From Dokdonia sp. (GTDB taxonomy: Bacteria; Bacteroidota; Bacteroidia; Flavobacteriales; Flavobacteriaceae): 35,931 nucleotides of DNA. The position numbers and the translations under genes are program-made. The stretch spans positions 39,820-75,750 of the forward strand of contig JAHDEV010000001.1 of assembly GCA_020628615.1 (NCBI GenBank). The letters run 5' to 3'. The notes below the pieces were generated by a model. It saw nothing but the letters and a program-made list of their open reading frames with translations. It did not search any database and was not told the DNA's origin. Positions 23,918-32,721 of this stretch are shown one piece after another (position 1 is the stretch's first letter; each line of letters opens with the position of its first letter).

Positions 23918-25480
23918 ATGTCTACACTTGTACAAATAAATGTTCTCCCACACCAGGCCGAAGATGATGACTACATCGCAGAGGTTGCTTTTAAAAAAGC
24001 GCGACTTCGTGCAGACGATGTGCGTGAGTGGGATATACGTAAGCGCTCTATAGACGCTCGTAAATCACCGGTAAAAATATCACTACAAATAGAGTTTTGG
24101 AAAAAAGGCGAGGAGCGACCTAGTATTCCTCCATTTGTACCACAAGATGTTTCTAACGCTCCAGAGATAGCTATTATAGGAGCTGGTCCTGCGGGGCTGT
24201 ATGCAGCTTTACGCGCGGTAGAAGGCGGACTAAAACCCATAATTTTTGAGCGTGGTAAAGATGTAAGAGCAAGAAGACGAGACCTTGCAGCTATAAATAA
24301 AGACCATATTGTTAATCCTGATTCAAATTATTGTTTTGGAGAAGGAGGCGCAGGCACCTACTCAGACGGAAAGCTTTATACACGTTCAAAGAAGCGTGGT
24401 AATGTCCTTAAAGCCCTAGAGTGGTTTGTACACTTTGGCGCGGTAGAAGATATACTAGTAGATGCACACCCTCACATAGGTACAAACAAGCTTCCTAAAA
24501 TTATTACAGCAATGCGTGAGGCTATTATAGCACACGGTGGTGAAGTACGTTTTGATACGAAGCTTACAGATCTCAAAGTGGTAGATAACCAGATTACGGC
24601 AATACAAGTAAATGATACAGACTGGCTAGATTTTGATAATGTGATACTAGCGACTGGTCACTCTGCGAGAGATATATTTTACTTATTGCATAGGCGTAAT
24701 ATTAAGATAGAGGCAAAGCCATTTGCCATAGGTGTGCGTATAGAGCACCAGCAAGAACTTATAGATGATATACAGTATCACTCAGATGGTGATAACCCTT
24801 ATCTGCCACCAGCGTCTTATAGTCTGGTACAGCAGGTAGACGGTATGGGAGTCTATTCATTTTGTATGTGTCCAGGTGGTATTATAGCACCTTGTGCAAC
24901 AAGTCAAGAAGAGGTAGTGACAAACGGCTGGAGCCCATCTAAGCGTGATAATCCTTATGCAAACTCAGGTATCGTGGTGAGTGTTACTCCAGAAGATTTA
25001 CCTAATTATAAAAAAGATGATCCCTTTGTATGTCTTGATTTTCAAAAGTCTGTAGAGCGTGCTTGCTGGGAAGCCGCAGGAAAAACCCAAGCAGCACCGG
25101 CACAGCGTATGCGTGACTTTGTAGATGGTCGCGTCTCAAAAAACTTCCCAAAGACGTCGTATCAACCCGGTATAGTCTCTGTAGATCTCAATAAAGTTTT
25201 ACCAGATATTTTATCCAAACGTTTAAAGAAAGCGTTTAGAGCTTATGGTAGAAAGATGAAGGGCTACCTTACTAATGATGCTGTAATACACGCACCAGAG
25301 AGTAGAACCTCATCACCCGTATCCATACCACGTGAGTGGGAAACTCTAGAGCACGTAGAGGTAAAAGGCCTTTATCCTTGCGGGGAAGGAGCTGGATATG
25401 CTGGGGGTATCATCTCTGCAGCCATAGATGGTATAAATTGTGTTGATAAGATTATTGAAAAGAAGCAGGCGTTAAAGTAA
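23918..25480 (+). CDS. FAD-dependent oxidoreductase of the large NAD(P)-binding type
   Basis: 520 residues. An N-terminal region of about 80 residues (with RADDVREWDIRKRSIDARK) precedes the FAD Rossmann motif IAIIGAGPAGLYAA (84-97). CFGEGGAGTYSDGKLYTR is the second hallmark of this family, and the C-terminal EGAGYAGGIISAAIDG closes the FAD site. It is often annotated as an uncharacterised FAD-dependent dehydrogenase; I can name no substrate. The longer reading from 23894 would place the -7 box inside the gene, so I use ATG 23918. It has no Cys pair of the disulfide reductase type in the expected place. It is 43 nt upstream of the HMG-CoA lyase gene. Confidence 0.85.
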   Translation: MSTLVQINVLPHQAEDDDYIAEVAFKKARLRADDVREWDIRKRSIDARKSPVKISLQIEFWKKGEERPSIPPFVPQDVSNAPEIAIIGAGPAGLYAALRAVEGGLKPIIFERGKDVRARRRDLAAINKDHIVNPDSNYCFGEGGAGTYSDGKLYTRSKKRGNVLKALEWFVHFGAVEDILVDAHPHIGTNKLPKIITAMREAIIAHGGEVRFDTKLTDLKVVDNQITAIQVNDTDWLDFDNVILATGHSARDIFYLLHRRNIKIEAKPFAIGVRIEHQQELIDDIQYHSDGDNPYLPPASYSLVQQVDGMGVYSFCMCPGGIIAPCATSQEEVVTNGWSPSKRDNPYANSGIVVSVTPEDLPNYKKDDPFVCLDFQKSVERACWEAAGKTQAAPAQRMRDFVDGRVSKNFPKTSYQPGIVSVDLNKVLPDILSKRLKKAFRAYGRKMKGYLTNDAVIHAPESRTSSPVSIPREWETLEHVEVKGLYPCGEGAGYAGGIISAAIDGINCVDKIIEKKQALK

Positions 25481-25523
25481 CTCAAGTCTTACAAGTCCGT
25501 TTTTAAAATCCTATTTTTACAAA

Positions 25524-26390
25524 GTGAGTAAAAAGGTAAAAATAATAGAGTGTCCTCGTGACGCAATGCAGGGCATAAAAGATTGGATTCCTACGGAGTC
25601 TAAAATACAGTATATCCAGTCATTACTGCGTTGTGGTTTTGATACGATAGACGTAGGTAGCTTTGTGTCTCCTAAGGCAATCCCTCAGATGAAAGACTCT
25701 GCAGAAGTATTGCATAGCCTTGACCTCTCAAAAACAGATAGTAAACTCCTTACCATAGTCGCAAACCTGCGTGGTGCGCAAGATGCTGTACAACACGAGA
25801 TGGTAGACTACCTAGGTTATCCTTTTTCTATCTCAGAAAACTTCCAGATGCGTAACACGCATAAAACCATAGACCAGTCTATAGATTTACTACAAGACAT
25901 TATAGAGCTCGCAGACTCAAAAAATAAAGAGCTTGTAGTCTATATATCTATGGGCTTTGGAAATCCTTATGGAGACCCGTGGAATGTAGATATCGTAGGG
26001 GAGTGGACAGAAAAGCTAAGTAGTATGGGAGTGAAAATCTTATCACTTTCAGATACAGTAGGAACCTCAGATCCAGAAACTATAGACTACCTTTTTTCTA
26101 ACTTAATACCAAGGTACTCAAACATAGAATTTGGTGCACATTTACATACCACACCTACTACCTGGCACGAGAAGGTAGATGCCGCTTACAAGGCGGGTTG
26201 TGTGCGTTTTGATGGAGCAATACAAGGTTTTGGCGGTTGCCCTATGGCAAAAGATGATCTTACCGGTAATATGCCTACAGAGAAGCTAGTTTCTTACTTT
26301 GCATCTGTACAAGCATATGATAATATCAACACGATGAGTTTTGAGAGCAGCTATAACGAGGCGCTCAAAATATTTCAAAAATATCACTAG
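25524..26390 (+). CDS. Hydroxymethylglutaryl-CoA lyase
   Basis: This enzyme cleaves HMG-CoA to acetyl-CoA and acetoacetate, the last step of leucine breakdown. The 288 residues form a TIM barrel with ECPRDAMQG at 9-17 (catalytic R12, metal-binding D13), GSFVSPKAIPQM, DTVG, the metal-binding GAHLHTT and the signature GFGGCPMAKDDLTGNMPTE with the catalytic Cys. The start is GTG 25524, which gives the family N terminus. A TATTTTTA box ends 4 nt before it. The gene converges on the MFS transporter with a palindrome copy in the 40-bp gap. Confidence 0.92.
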   Translation: MSKKVKIIECPRDAMQGIKDWIPTESKIQYIQSLLRCGFDTIDVGSFVSPKAIPQMKDSAEVLHSLDLSKTDSKLLTIVANLRGAQDAVQHEMVDYLGYPFSISENFQMRNTHKTIDQSIDLLQDIIELADSKNKELVVYISMGFGNPYGDPWNVDIVGEWTEKLSSMGVKILSLSDTVGTSDPETIDYLFSNLIPRYSNIEFGAHLHTTPTTWHEKVDAAYKAGCVRFDGAIQGFGGCPMAKDDLTGNMPTEKLVSYFASVQAYDNINTMSFESSYNEALKIFQKYH

Positions 26391-26408
26391 AAGAAAATAG
26401 TTTTAAGG

Positions 26409-26426
26409 ACGCTTTCGCGAAAGCGT
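26409..26426. repeat. Interspersed palindrome, copy 7 (between convergent genes)
   Basis: An 18-bp copy, ACGCTTTCGCGAAAGCGT, 18 bp after the HMG-CoA lyase stop and 4 bp from the MFS stop. The only hairpin in the gap, so it is the obvious candidate to separate the two transcripts. Flanks GGACGC and GCGTAAT. Confidence 0.9.
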
Positions 26427-26430
26427 AATC

Positions 26431-27690
26431 TTACTCTGTACGAGCAAATCTATAAAAGGCAATAGACGCCACAAGACCCACTGCCGAAAAGATGGCTAGC
26501 ATCCAAAAAACAGCAAAGTGACCTTCTTTACCAGGAATACCATCAAGGTAATAACCTATCATAGGCCCTGCAAAAATATCTGGAGTATAGCCTATAAAAG
26601 AGATAATACCCACCGCCGTACCGGTTAACTCAAGCGGTATTTTACCCTCTTGCATAACAGCAAAGTAGAGGACTCGCGCTGCATAAACTCCAAGAGCTGT
26701 GATGATGATGGTTAAGAAAAAAAGTATGGTAGTATCTTCACTAAGTATGTCTGAGGCAAAAAGTATGGCTCCTATAATAGATAGTCCAAAACCTATACAA
26801 AGGTAGAGAGAGGCACGCGACCTATCTGCCAGAAAACCAACGATAACCCCCACTAGCGGTCTTATAAATAATAAAAATGTACCCGTCTTTGCGGCGTCTA
26901 CCTCGCTATAATTCATCACATCTTTTGCATATAGAGAGAAGATGTCTGTGATTTTATAACCTACATAGGCACATAAAATAATGATCATAAGTAACCACAC
27001 AGATGGGAGTTTAAGGACTGTTTTTATAGCATCTAGTGTAATGGTTTGCGTATTTTTTTCTTGTTGAGGCACATTAGTTTTTAAAAATAAGAGTACAATA
27101 ATACCCACCAGAGCAACTATTGCAGAAGAGGCATATACAATAGTTTTGAAAGCTTCTACTTGTTGTGCACTTGTAAGTGCGACATTATCTTCTACTATAA
27201 AAAGTGAGAAGATAACAACTCCTAGCAACCCAAAAGATGCGCCTACCAGACCACGACCTCCGTCTAGAAAACCAAAGGCTTTACCTTGATTACCAGCTCC
27301 ACCCCATACACGCGTAGCTTTAATCATCGCAGCCCAAAATAAAAATATAGTCGTAAAACCCCAGAAGCCGTAAAGTACCTGCAGTGTGAGCAATGATGGA
27401 TTACTAGCATACACTATCCCGCCCAGAGCTGTGAGTATAAGACCTATACCCATTAGGTTTTTTGGTGCATATTTATCGGCTAGTGGGCCGCCTGTAATGT
27501 ATGATATTAAAGCTACAATCCCGTAAATGGAGAAGCAATAGCCTAGTTCTGTATTTGTAATTTGAAATACGTCAAGCACTGTTGCTCTAAAAACTCTTGC
27601 TAGTACAAAAGGAAGTATAAATACTGCCTCGCCAGCTAGTACAAGTAGTATAATGTAAAAAGGAGATTGATAAGGTGTGGTACTTTGCAC
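26431..27690 (-). CDS. Major facilitator superfamily transporter
   Basis: 419 residues with about 12 membrane helices in two groups separated by a cytoplasmic loop near residues 210-225 (KTNVPQQEKNTQT). GGPLADKYAPKNLMGIGL between helices 2 and 3 is the conserved MFS loop, and FLADRSRASLYL its counterpart in the second half. The substrate cannot be assigned; the sequence recalls sugar-phosphate or organic-anion transporters of the UhpC/NarK side. The start is GTG 27690, with no alternative ATG near. It follows the NTF2-like gene by 11 nt and is probably in the same transcript. Confidence 0.85.
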   Translation of the reverse strand: MQSTTPYQSPFYIILLVLAGEAVFILPFVLARVFRATVLDVFQITNTELGYCFSIYGIVALISYITGGPLADKYAPKNLMGIGLILTALGGIVYASNPSLLTLQVLYGFWGFTTIFLFWAAMIKATRVWGGAGNQGKAFGFLDGGRGLVGASFGLLGVVIFSLFIVEDNVALTSAQQVEAFKTIVYASSAIVALVGIIVLLFLKTNVPQQEKNTQTITLDAIKTVLKLPSVWLLMIIILCAYVGYKITDIFSLYAKDVMNYSEVDAAKTGTFLLFIRPLVGVIVGFLADRSRASLYLCIGFGLSIIGAILFASDILSEDTTILFFLTIIITALGVYAARVLYFAVMQEGKIPLELTGTAVGIISFIGYTPDIFAGPMIGYYLDGIPGKEGHFAVFWMLAIFSAVGLVASIAFYRFARTE

Positions 27691-27701
27691 AGAGCTGTGT
27701 A

Positions 27702-28184
27702 TTAAATAGCTTGATAGTTTTTAGAGCTATTACGCCTCATATAAGCGTCGAGTAAGCCGTTTGTTTTCTGTTGGATTTTATTACGCAAAAAGCCTGTCCA
27801 ACCTAATAGTAACCCTGGAGTGCCCAGTGCCTGCTTTGACCACGTGTACATATCAAAGGTGTCGTGATGTGCTATAATTTTTCCATCTTGAAGCTCAAAC
27901 GCCGCCTGGACGTGGTTTACAACCTTTCGCTTTTTTTGGCCATAGGTGTAGTGAGCTGTCCATTTTGCTGTAGCTGTATTACCAGAAACTTGGATATCAC
28001 TATAATCTATAGTCATAGCGCCGTTTGAGCGTTCTATAAGCATATGCCACATCGCTTTTGCTCGATTGCCTTGAAGCTCTCCAAAAGCAGGATCTGAAAA
28101 TACTATATCATCGTGATAGCAAGCAGTCATATCGCTCGCATTACCTTCTTGAAAGGCTTTGTAAAATTTTTCTATAACATTCAT
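27702..28184 (-). CDS. NTF2-like (SnoaL-type) protein
   Basis: 160 residues from ATG 28184. The cone-shaped alpha+beta fold of the NTF2/SnoaL superfamily is visible: a first helix (IEKFYKAFQEGNASDMTACY), then HDDIVFSDPAFGELQG, a long strand with WTAHYTYGQKKRKVVNHV, and the final strands AAFELQDGKIIAHHDTFDMYTW. Some members are enzymes, but no catalytic set is certain here. A possible earlier ATG at 28211 would give MTLSRKQKN at the N terminus, but those codons are made of the palindrome copy next to the start, so the shorter start is better. Co-transcribed with the MFS gene. Confidence 0.8.
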   Translation of the reverse strand: MNVIEKFYKAFQEGNASDMTACYHDDIVFSDPAFGELQGNRAKAMWHMLIERSNGAMTIDYSDIQVSGNTATAKWTAHYTYGQKKRKVVNHVQAAFELQDGKIIAHHDTFDMYTWSKQALGTPGLLLGWTGFLRNKIQQKTNGLLDAYMRRNSSKNYQAI

Positions 28185-28192
28185 ATTTTTTT

Positions 28193-28206
28193 GCTTTCGC
28201 GAAAGC
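28193..28206. repeat. Interspersed palindrome, copy 8 (upstream of the NTF2-like gene)
   Basis: The 14-bp core with a modified edge (left TTGC, right GCGTCA). It lies 8 bp before the ATG, so it sits in the leader. Confidence 0.85.
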
Positions 28207-28268
28207 GTCATTAACTTTATATGGCTACTATAACGGTCTGCTGTTCTGGTAATCTAGGTATACAGCGA

Positions 28269-29159
28269 TTAGACAGTAAGATACTTATTAAAAAAGGCAA
28301 TTGTTCTATCCCAGGCTAGGGTAGCGGCTTTCTCATCATATCTTGGTGTTGTATTATTATGAAAACCGTGATTTGCACCCTCATAAAAGTATGCCGTGTG
28401 TGGGATGTTATTTGCTTTAAGCACTTTTTCATAAGCAGGCCAGCCAGCATTTACACGCTTATCAAGCTCGCCATATTGCAGTAGGAGCGGAGCCTTAACT
28501 TCTGCGGCTTGCTCATCATCTGGTTGTCTACCATAAAATGGGACAGCAGCAACGAGATCTGGAATAAGCACGGCCATCATATTAGAAATCCACCCGCCAA
28601 AACAAAAACCTACCACAGCTACCTGACCATTACAATCTTTGTGATTTTTAAGATGGTGATATGCGGCAATAAAATCTTCAAGCATCTCCAGTCTATCTCG
28701 CTTGCGTTGCATTGCACGGCCTTCATCATCATTACCAGGATAGCCGCCCAGCGGTGATAATGCATCTGGAGCTAGTGATAAGAAACCTGCCTTTGCAGTG
28801 CGCCTTCCTACATCTTCTATATAAGGATTAAGACCTCTGTTCTCGTGTACCACTATAACTCCTGGTAATTTACCAGAAGTATTTACAGGTTTACTGTATA
28901 GCGCCTTGATAGATCCACCACCTTTTGGTGAGTTATAGTTTATAAAAACACTTTCTATGGTAGGATCATCTTTTGAGATGGTTTGTGTCGTCTCATAATC
29001 TGGACTTATAAAACTCAAGAGCGCTGGAAGGGTCACCGCACCTACAGCAAATACCGATAATCGCTCTATAAAAACTCTGCGATCTATTTTATTGTGAGCA
29101 TAGTCATCATAAAGGTCAAAAACTTCTTGTGAGATATCTTCTTTGCGTAGCGGTTTCAT
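28269..29159 (-). CDS. Dienelactone hydrolase family protein, probably Tat-exported
   Basis: 296 residues of an alpha/beta hydrolase with the Cys-Asp-His triad of dienelactone hydrolases: C186 in GFCFGGW, D233 in YGELDKRV and H264 in GANHGFH. E106 (HENRGL) matches the Glu that holds the Cys in the resting enzyme. The N terminus has a twin-arginine-like sequence, [25 protein letters not shown] (26-50), so export by Tat or anchoring in the inner membrane is likely. The true substrate is unknown. It follows the M28 peptidase gene by 25 nt; the two may form an operon. Confidence 0.85.
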   Translation of the reverse strand: MKPLRKEDISQEVFDLYDDYAHNKIDRRVFIERLSVFAVGAVTLPALLSFISPDYETTQTISKDDPTIESVFINYNSPKGGGSIKALYSKPVNTSGKLPGVIVVHENRGLNPYIEDVGRRTAKAGFLSLAPDALSPLGGYPGNDDEGRAMQRKRDRLEMLEDFIAAYHHLKNHKDCNGQVAVVGFCFGGWISNMMAVLIPDLVAAVPFYGRQPDDEQAAEVKAPLLLQYGELDKRVNAGWPAYEKVLKANNIPHTAYFYEGANHGFHNNTTPRYDEKAATLAWDRTIAFFNKYLTV

Positions 29160-29184
29160 ATAATAGGTGTTTAATTATTATGAG

Positions 29185-30735
29185 TTAATCAAGTCCTCCT
29201 TTTCTTATAGGAGAACGAGGTGTAGGCCATTCTCTTTGTTTACCAGACCTTCTATCTAGTGGGAGCACTGCTTGCTCACGAGAGGTAAATTCTGGATCTT
29301 CACTAGCCATATATGTAAGTATTGCAGTAAGGATTACATTATTGCGTACATCATCAAAAACTATCTTGTCATAAGTGTCACGGTTGGTGTGCCAGGTATA
29401 ATTCCAGTATGACCAGCTCAAACTACTGAGACTAAACCCTGGAGCTCCAGCCGCTTGAAATGAAGCATAGTCTGACCCTCCTCGTGCTGGCGCACCAGGA
29501 AATGTAGTTTCTATCTCATCTGTTATTTCCTTAGGTACAGCATTTAACCATCTGTTTAAATAATCGTAACTACGTAAGAACCCTCCACCATTAAGGCGCA
29601 CAACACGACCTGTACCATTATCTTGATTAAATGATGCTTGTACTTTTGCCACAATTTCTGGGTTATCTTCTACAAAGGCTCTTGAGCCATTAAGCCCTTG
29701 TTCTTCACTTCCCCAATGACCTACTAGTATAGTACGTTTTGGGTTAGGATAGATTTTTTTAAGTACACGCATAGCTTCCATCATTACAAGAGTACCCGTT
29801 CCATTGTCCGTAGCTCCTGTACCACCATCCCAAGAGTCAAAATGAGCCGATAATATGACATACTCCTCTGGCTTTTCTGTCCCCTTTATTTCTGCTATGG
29901 TATTAAATGTGGGTACGGTACCCAGTTCTTTTGAGATTGCTGTAATATTTATTTTAGGAGTATTACCAGATTCACTTAGTCTATAAAGCATACCGTAGTC
30001 TTCTAGTTCAAGATCTACGGTAGGTATTTCTTTTGTTCTAGCACTAAATATCTTATTAACTCCAAAACCTCTTGACCAGTTAGAAGTCACGATGCCTACG
30101 GCTCCTGCATTTTCTAATGCTTCTGGTAAACCTCTACTAGTGTATCCCGTGCGCTGTATGTTGTCATTCCATAAGTTTGATAGAGAGTCGCGTTGTTTTT
30201 TCATTTTAGAAAACGACTTTTCGGTAGCAAACTCTTCCCAGTTATAATCTGGGCGTCCCGTGATTTGCGGTTTTGAAATAAGAACAATCTTACCCTTTAC
30301 AGTTGGTAGCCATTTTTTAAACTCCGTTGCGTTTTTAATAGTAGGTAGGGTAATAACCTCTGCAGTAACGCCTTCCTTTGAAGTACTTGGATTCCACGCT
30401 AGTTGCGTACCTCTTAAACTCTGTACTCTGGGCTCGAGCATATCTATGTGAGAAATTCCTCGTTCCCATCCTCGCCATTCTCCCCATTGCTCATTACGAG
30501 CCTCAATACCCCAAGATGCATATTGTTTTACAGCCCAGTCATTTGCAGCTTGCATTTGTGGTGTACCCACAAGTCTTGGGCCAAGCACATCTGTGATCTG
30601 GTGGGCAAGCGATTCTAACTGTGAATTTTGTGTGGCTTCCTTTATTAAAGCCTGCACCGTAGCATTGTCTCTTTGAGCTGTGAGTATTGTGCCCATAAGC
30701 ATACAAAGTACAAGTGAAGTAATACGTATTTTCAT
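29185..30735 (-). CDS. Secreted M28 family metallopeptidase
   Basis: 516 residues with a signal peptide (MKIRITSLVLCMLMGTILTAQ). After an N-terminal part and a PA-like insert (about 95-270), the di-zinc aminopeptidase core gives H298 and D310 (LSAHFDSWDGGTGATDNGTG), the catalytic E344 and E345 (GSEEQGLNGS) and D372 (QDNGTGR); the last zinc ligand is probably the His in YTWHTNRDTYD. Such enzymes are aminopeptidases or carboxypeptidases that act outside the cell or in the periplasm. No T9SS C-terminal domain is present. It lies just upstream of the dienelactone-hydrolase-like gene. Confidence 0.92.
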   Translation of the reverse strand: MKIRITSLVLCMLMGTILTAQRDNATVQALIKEATQNSQLESLAHQITDVLGPRLVGTPQMQAANDWAVKQYASWGIEARNEQWGEWRGWERGISHIDMLEPRVQSLRGTQLAWNPSTSKEGVTAEVITLPTIKNATEFKKWLPTVKGKIVLISKPQITGRPDYNWEEFATEKSFSKMKKQRDSLSNLWNDNIQRTGYTSRGLPEALENAGAVGIVTSNWSRGFGVNKIFSARTKEIPTVDLELEDYGMLYRLSESGNTPKINITAISKELGTVPTFNTIAEIKGTEKPEEYVILSAHFDSWDGGTGATDNGTGTLVMMEAMRVLKKIYPNPKRTILVGHWGSEEQGLNGSRAFVEDNPEIVAKVQASFNQDNGTGRVVRLNGGGFLRSYDYLNRWLNAVPKEITDEIETTFPGAPARGGSDYASFQAAGAPGFSLSSLSWSYWNYTWHTNRDTYDKIVFDDVRNNVILTAILTYMASEDPEFTSREQAVLPLDRRSGKQREWPTPRSPIRKGGLD

Positions 30736-30844
30736 TTGGATTGATTTTAGACGTAGAAGTTACGAATGATAAATCAAACTCAATTAGAAAAAGATGCAAT
30801 TAACCTCATATATGCTTTGTAATGACTAGCTGGTGCTTAAAGTT

Positions 30845-30864
30845 TACGCTTTCGCGAAAGCGTA
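30845..30864. repeat. Interspersed palindrome, copy 9 (intergenic)
   Basis: A full copy with outer T and A, 7 bp downstream of the GH13 stop on the minus strand; flanks AGTT and ATTATCC. Confidence 0.9.
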
Positions 30865-30871
30865 ATTATCC

Positions 30872-32614
30872 CTACTCATTAGTGATAACCACGTTCTCAC
30901 CATTATCTTGGTATGTGATTTTAAAGCGATTTGTTTTAAGGTTTGCTTGTAATAGCACCTTGTTTACATCATTAGACCACGTGATATGCATTTCGTTTGT
31001 AGTGCTGTTTGTTATGGCCATCGTACCATTAAAAGCGGGAGATGTATTACGTAATCTAAGCATCTCTAGTTGCATCTGTACCACTGGTTTCTGTAAGCCA
31101 GATGTAATATCTTGTTGAGTAAGTGTGGTGCGGTTAATTTCTTTATGACCGCCTGCTCCTGCAGCATCTGCAGCGGCATAGTCATTTTTACCCGCAAAGA
31201 GGTCTAGGTACCACACCTGTGGGATACCTGGCATAAAAATTTGTAACGCTCTTGCCAGTAGTAGCTTATTATCATCTTCACCTAGCGCACTGTAAAAGGT
31301 TGCATTTACTTGGTAGTATGAGATTTTATTACCCTCTGGGTCGTATATATTTTTAACACGACCACCACGGTCAAGTATCGTATCTATAATATGCTCAATC
31401 TCTTGGTCTTTAAGTAGTCCTTGGTGTGTATTTCCTTCTTTATCTATGATGCCCTTAAGGTCTAAAACAGGAATCCCGTCGTGGCAACCTAGCATATTTA
31501 CGGTCTTATAGCCCTTTATAACGACTTCTTTTGCCCATTTTGTGAGCGCCGTATGATCGCCAGTCTCAATAGTATGAATCACTAGACCCGGAAAGAAAAA
31601 ATCATAAATCTGATATCCCTCGCTTGCCACCTCGTCGTGGAGACCTAGTCCATACTCTGAGTGTATTTCTGGTAAAAGGGTAAGATCATACTTTTCGGCA
31701 ATCTGGCGTATGCGCTCCAAGTAGGTCCAGGTGCCAGGTTTATTAAAAAAGTTAGTTTGTCCTACTTCTTTATGTAAGTAAGCAAAGGCATCAAGACGTA
31801 GTATCTTACATCCAAAACTAGCCACTTTGCGCAGTGTTTCATCATAAAAATCCCACACTTCTGGCGCATTTGCATTTACATCCATCTGGCCTAGATATGA
31901 TCTATTTTTGTGTACTATGTTTAATACATCTTGCTTGTGGGGTTGTACGCTTTCGCGAAAGCGTAATTCCTCTAGTGTTCCCCCTGCCGCTATGGTATCA
32001 TTTATAAGCGTTATAGTGTGATCTCTATCATCTTGTGATAGACCTAGATGTGCTATGTCTTCAAGAGTAATGGGGTGTAGGGTGATTTTTTGGTAAAAAG
32101 TATTCCAGTAGGGGCGCTCTGTGCCGTCTGGAAAAAGCACGTTAAGTACAGGTAAACCCGGCTTGCGCATAAATAGCTTGTCGAGATATTGCTTTTCTGG
32201 AACTGCAACGCCATCTTTATAACTTGCGGTATGATTTTTCCAGAAGTTGTTCCAGTCTATAAAGAAGTCTTTATAAGGCGACGCATCACCGTTTTTTAAT
32301 ATATCCTTAAACTGTGGAGAACCCACAGAAAGGTGATTGAGCACAATATCAAATTTGAGCATAATATCTAGCTCTTTAAGTGCGTCAAGATCTGCTTGAG
32401 AGACAAGCTCTTTATTAATATTGTAATCTACGATAGAAAACCCTCTGTCTAGATCACTATTAAAAAAGGTGGGTAAGACGTAAAATAGTGAAAATACATC
32501 CTTAAGCGCTGGTTTTTGAAGCAATGCAACAATATCACTCAGGTTAGTACCTATGCTATCTGGATATGCGTTGAGCATAACGCCGTTAGGGATTTGCGAA
32601 GTATGATTTGCCAT
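30872..32614 (-). CDS. GH13 glycoside phosphorylase-like enzyme (sucrose-phosphorylase-type)
   Basis: 580 residues of the alpha-amylase clan. The order NAYPDSIG, FYVLPTFFNSDLDRGFSIVDY (44-64), FDIVLNHLS (88-96), the nucleophile D274 in RLDAFAYLHKE, the acid/base E316 in LPEIHSEYG and D379 in CHDGIPVLDL is that of subfamily GH13_18, which contains sucrose, sucrose-6-phosphate, glucosylglycerol and glucosylglycerate phosphorylases. Length is greater than the usual 480-500. Residues about 181-238 form an apparent insert before the LGQMDVNANAPEVW strand; a palindrome copy encodes RFRES at 218-222 within it. No signal peptide, so it acts in the cytoplasm. The acceptor cannot be fixed by eye. Confidence 0.82.
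   Translation of the reverse strand: MANHTSQIPNGVMLNAYPDSIGTNLSDIVALLQKPALKDVFSLFYVLPTFFNSDLDRGFSIVDYNINKELVSQADLDALKELDIMLKFDIVLNHLSVGSPQFKDILKNGDASPYKDFFIDWNNFWKNHTASYKDGVAVPEKQYLDKLFMRKPGLPVLNVLFPDGTERPYWNTFYQKITLHPITLEDIAHLGLSQDDRDHTITLINDTIAAGGTLEELRFRESVQPHKQDVLNIVHKNRSYLGQMDVNANAPEVWDFYDETLRKVASFGCKILRLDAFAYLHKEVGQTNFFNKPGTWTYLERIRQIAEKYDLTLLPEIHSEYGLGLHDEVASEGYQIYDFFFPGLVIHTIETGDHTALTKWAKEVVIKGYKTVNMLGCHDGIPVLDLKGIIDKEGNTHQGLLKDQEIEHIIDTILDRGGRVKNIYDPEGNKISYYQVNATFYSALGEDDNKLLLARALQIFMPGIPQVWYLDLFAGKNDYAAADAAGAGGHKEINRTTLTQQDITSGLQKPVVQMQLEMLRLRNTSPAFNGTMAITNSTTNEMHITWSNDVNKVLLQANLKTNRFKITYQDNGENVVITNE
31946..31965. repeat. Interspersed palindrome, copy 10 (inside the GH13 gene)
   Basis: A full 20-bp copy read on the minus strand in the RFRES frame (TTA CGC TTT CGC GAA AGC GTA), a frame without stops, so no base change was needed. 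Confidence 0.88.
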
Positions 32615-32721
32615 AGCTATATTTCTTTATTTAACAGGTAAAGACCGTGTTTGAGTAGTTAAAAATAAGGAATCTTGACTAGTCACAAATAGATATACAT
32701 CTACAATTATAAAATTGTATG

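Noticed and set aside
32703-32718. ACAATT-ATAA-AATTGT hairpin after the radical SAM gene
   Set aside because: Weak, AT-only apart from one pair, without a T-run on the minus strand.
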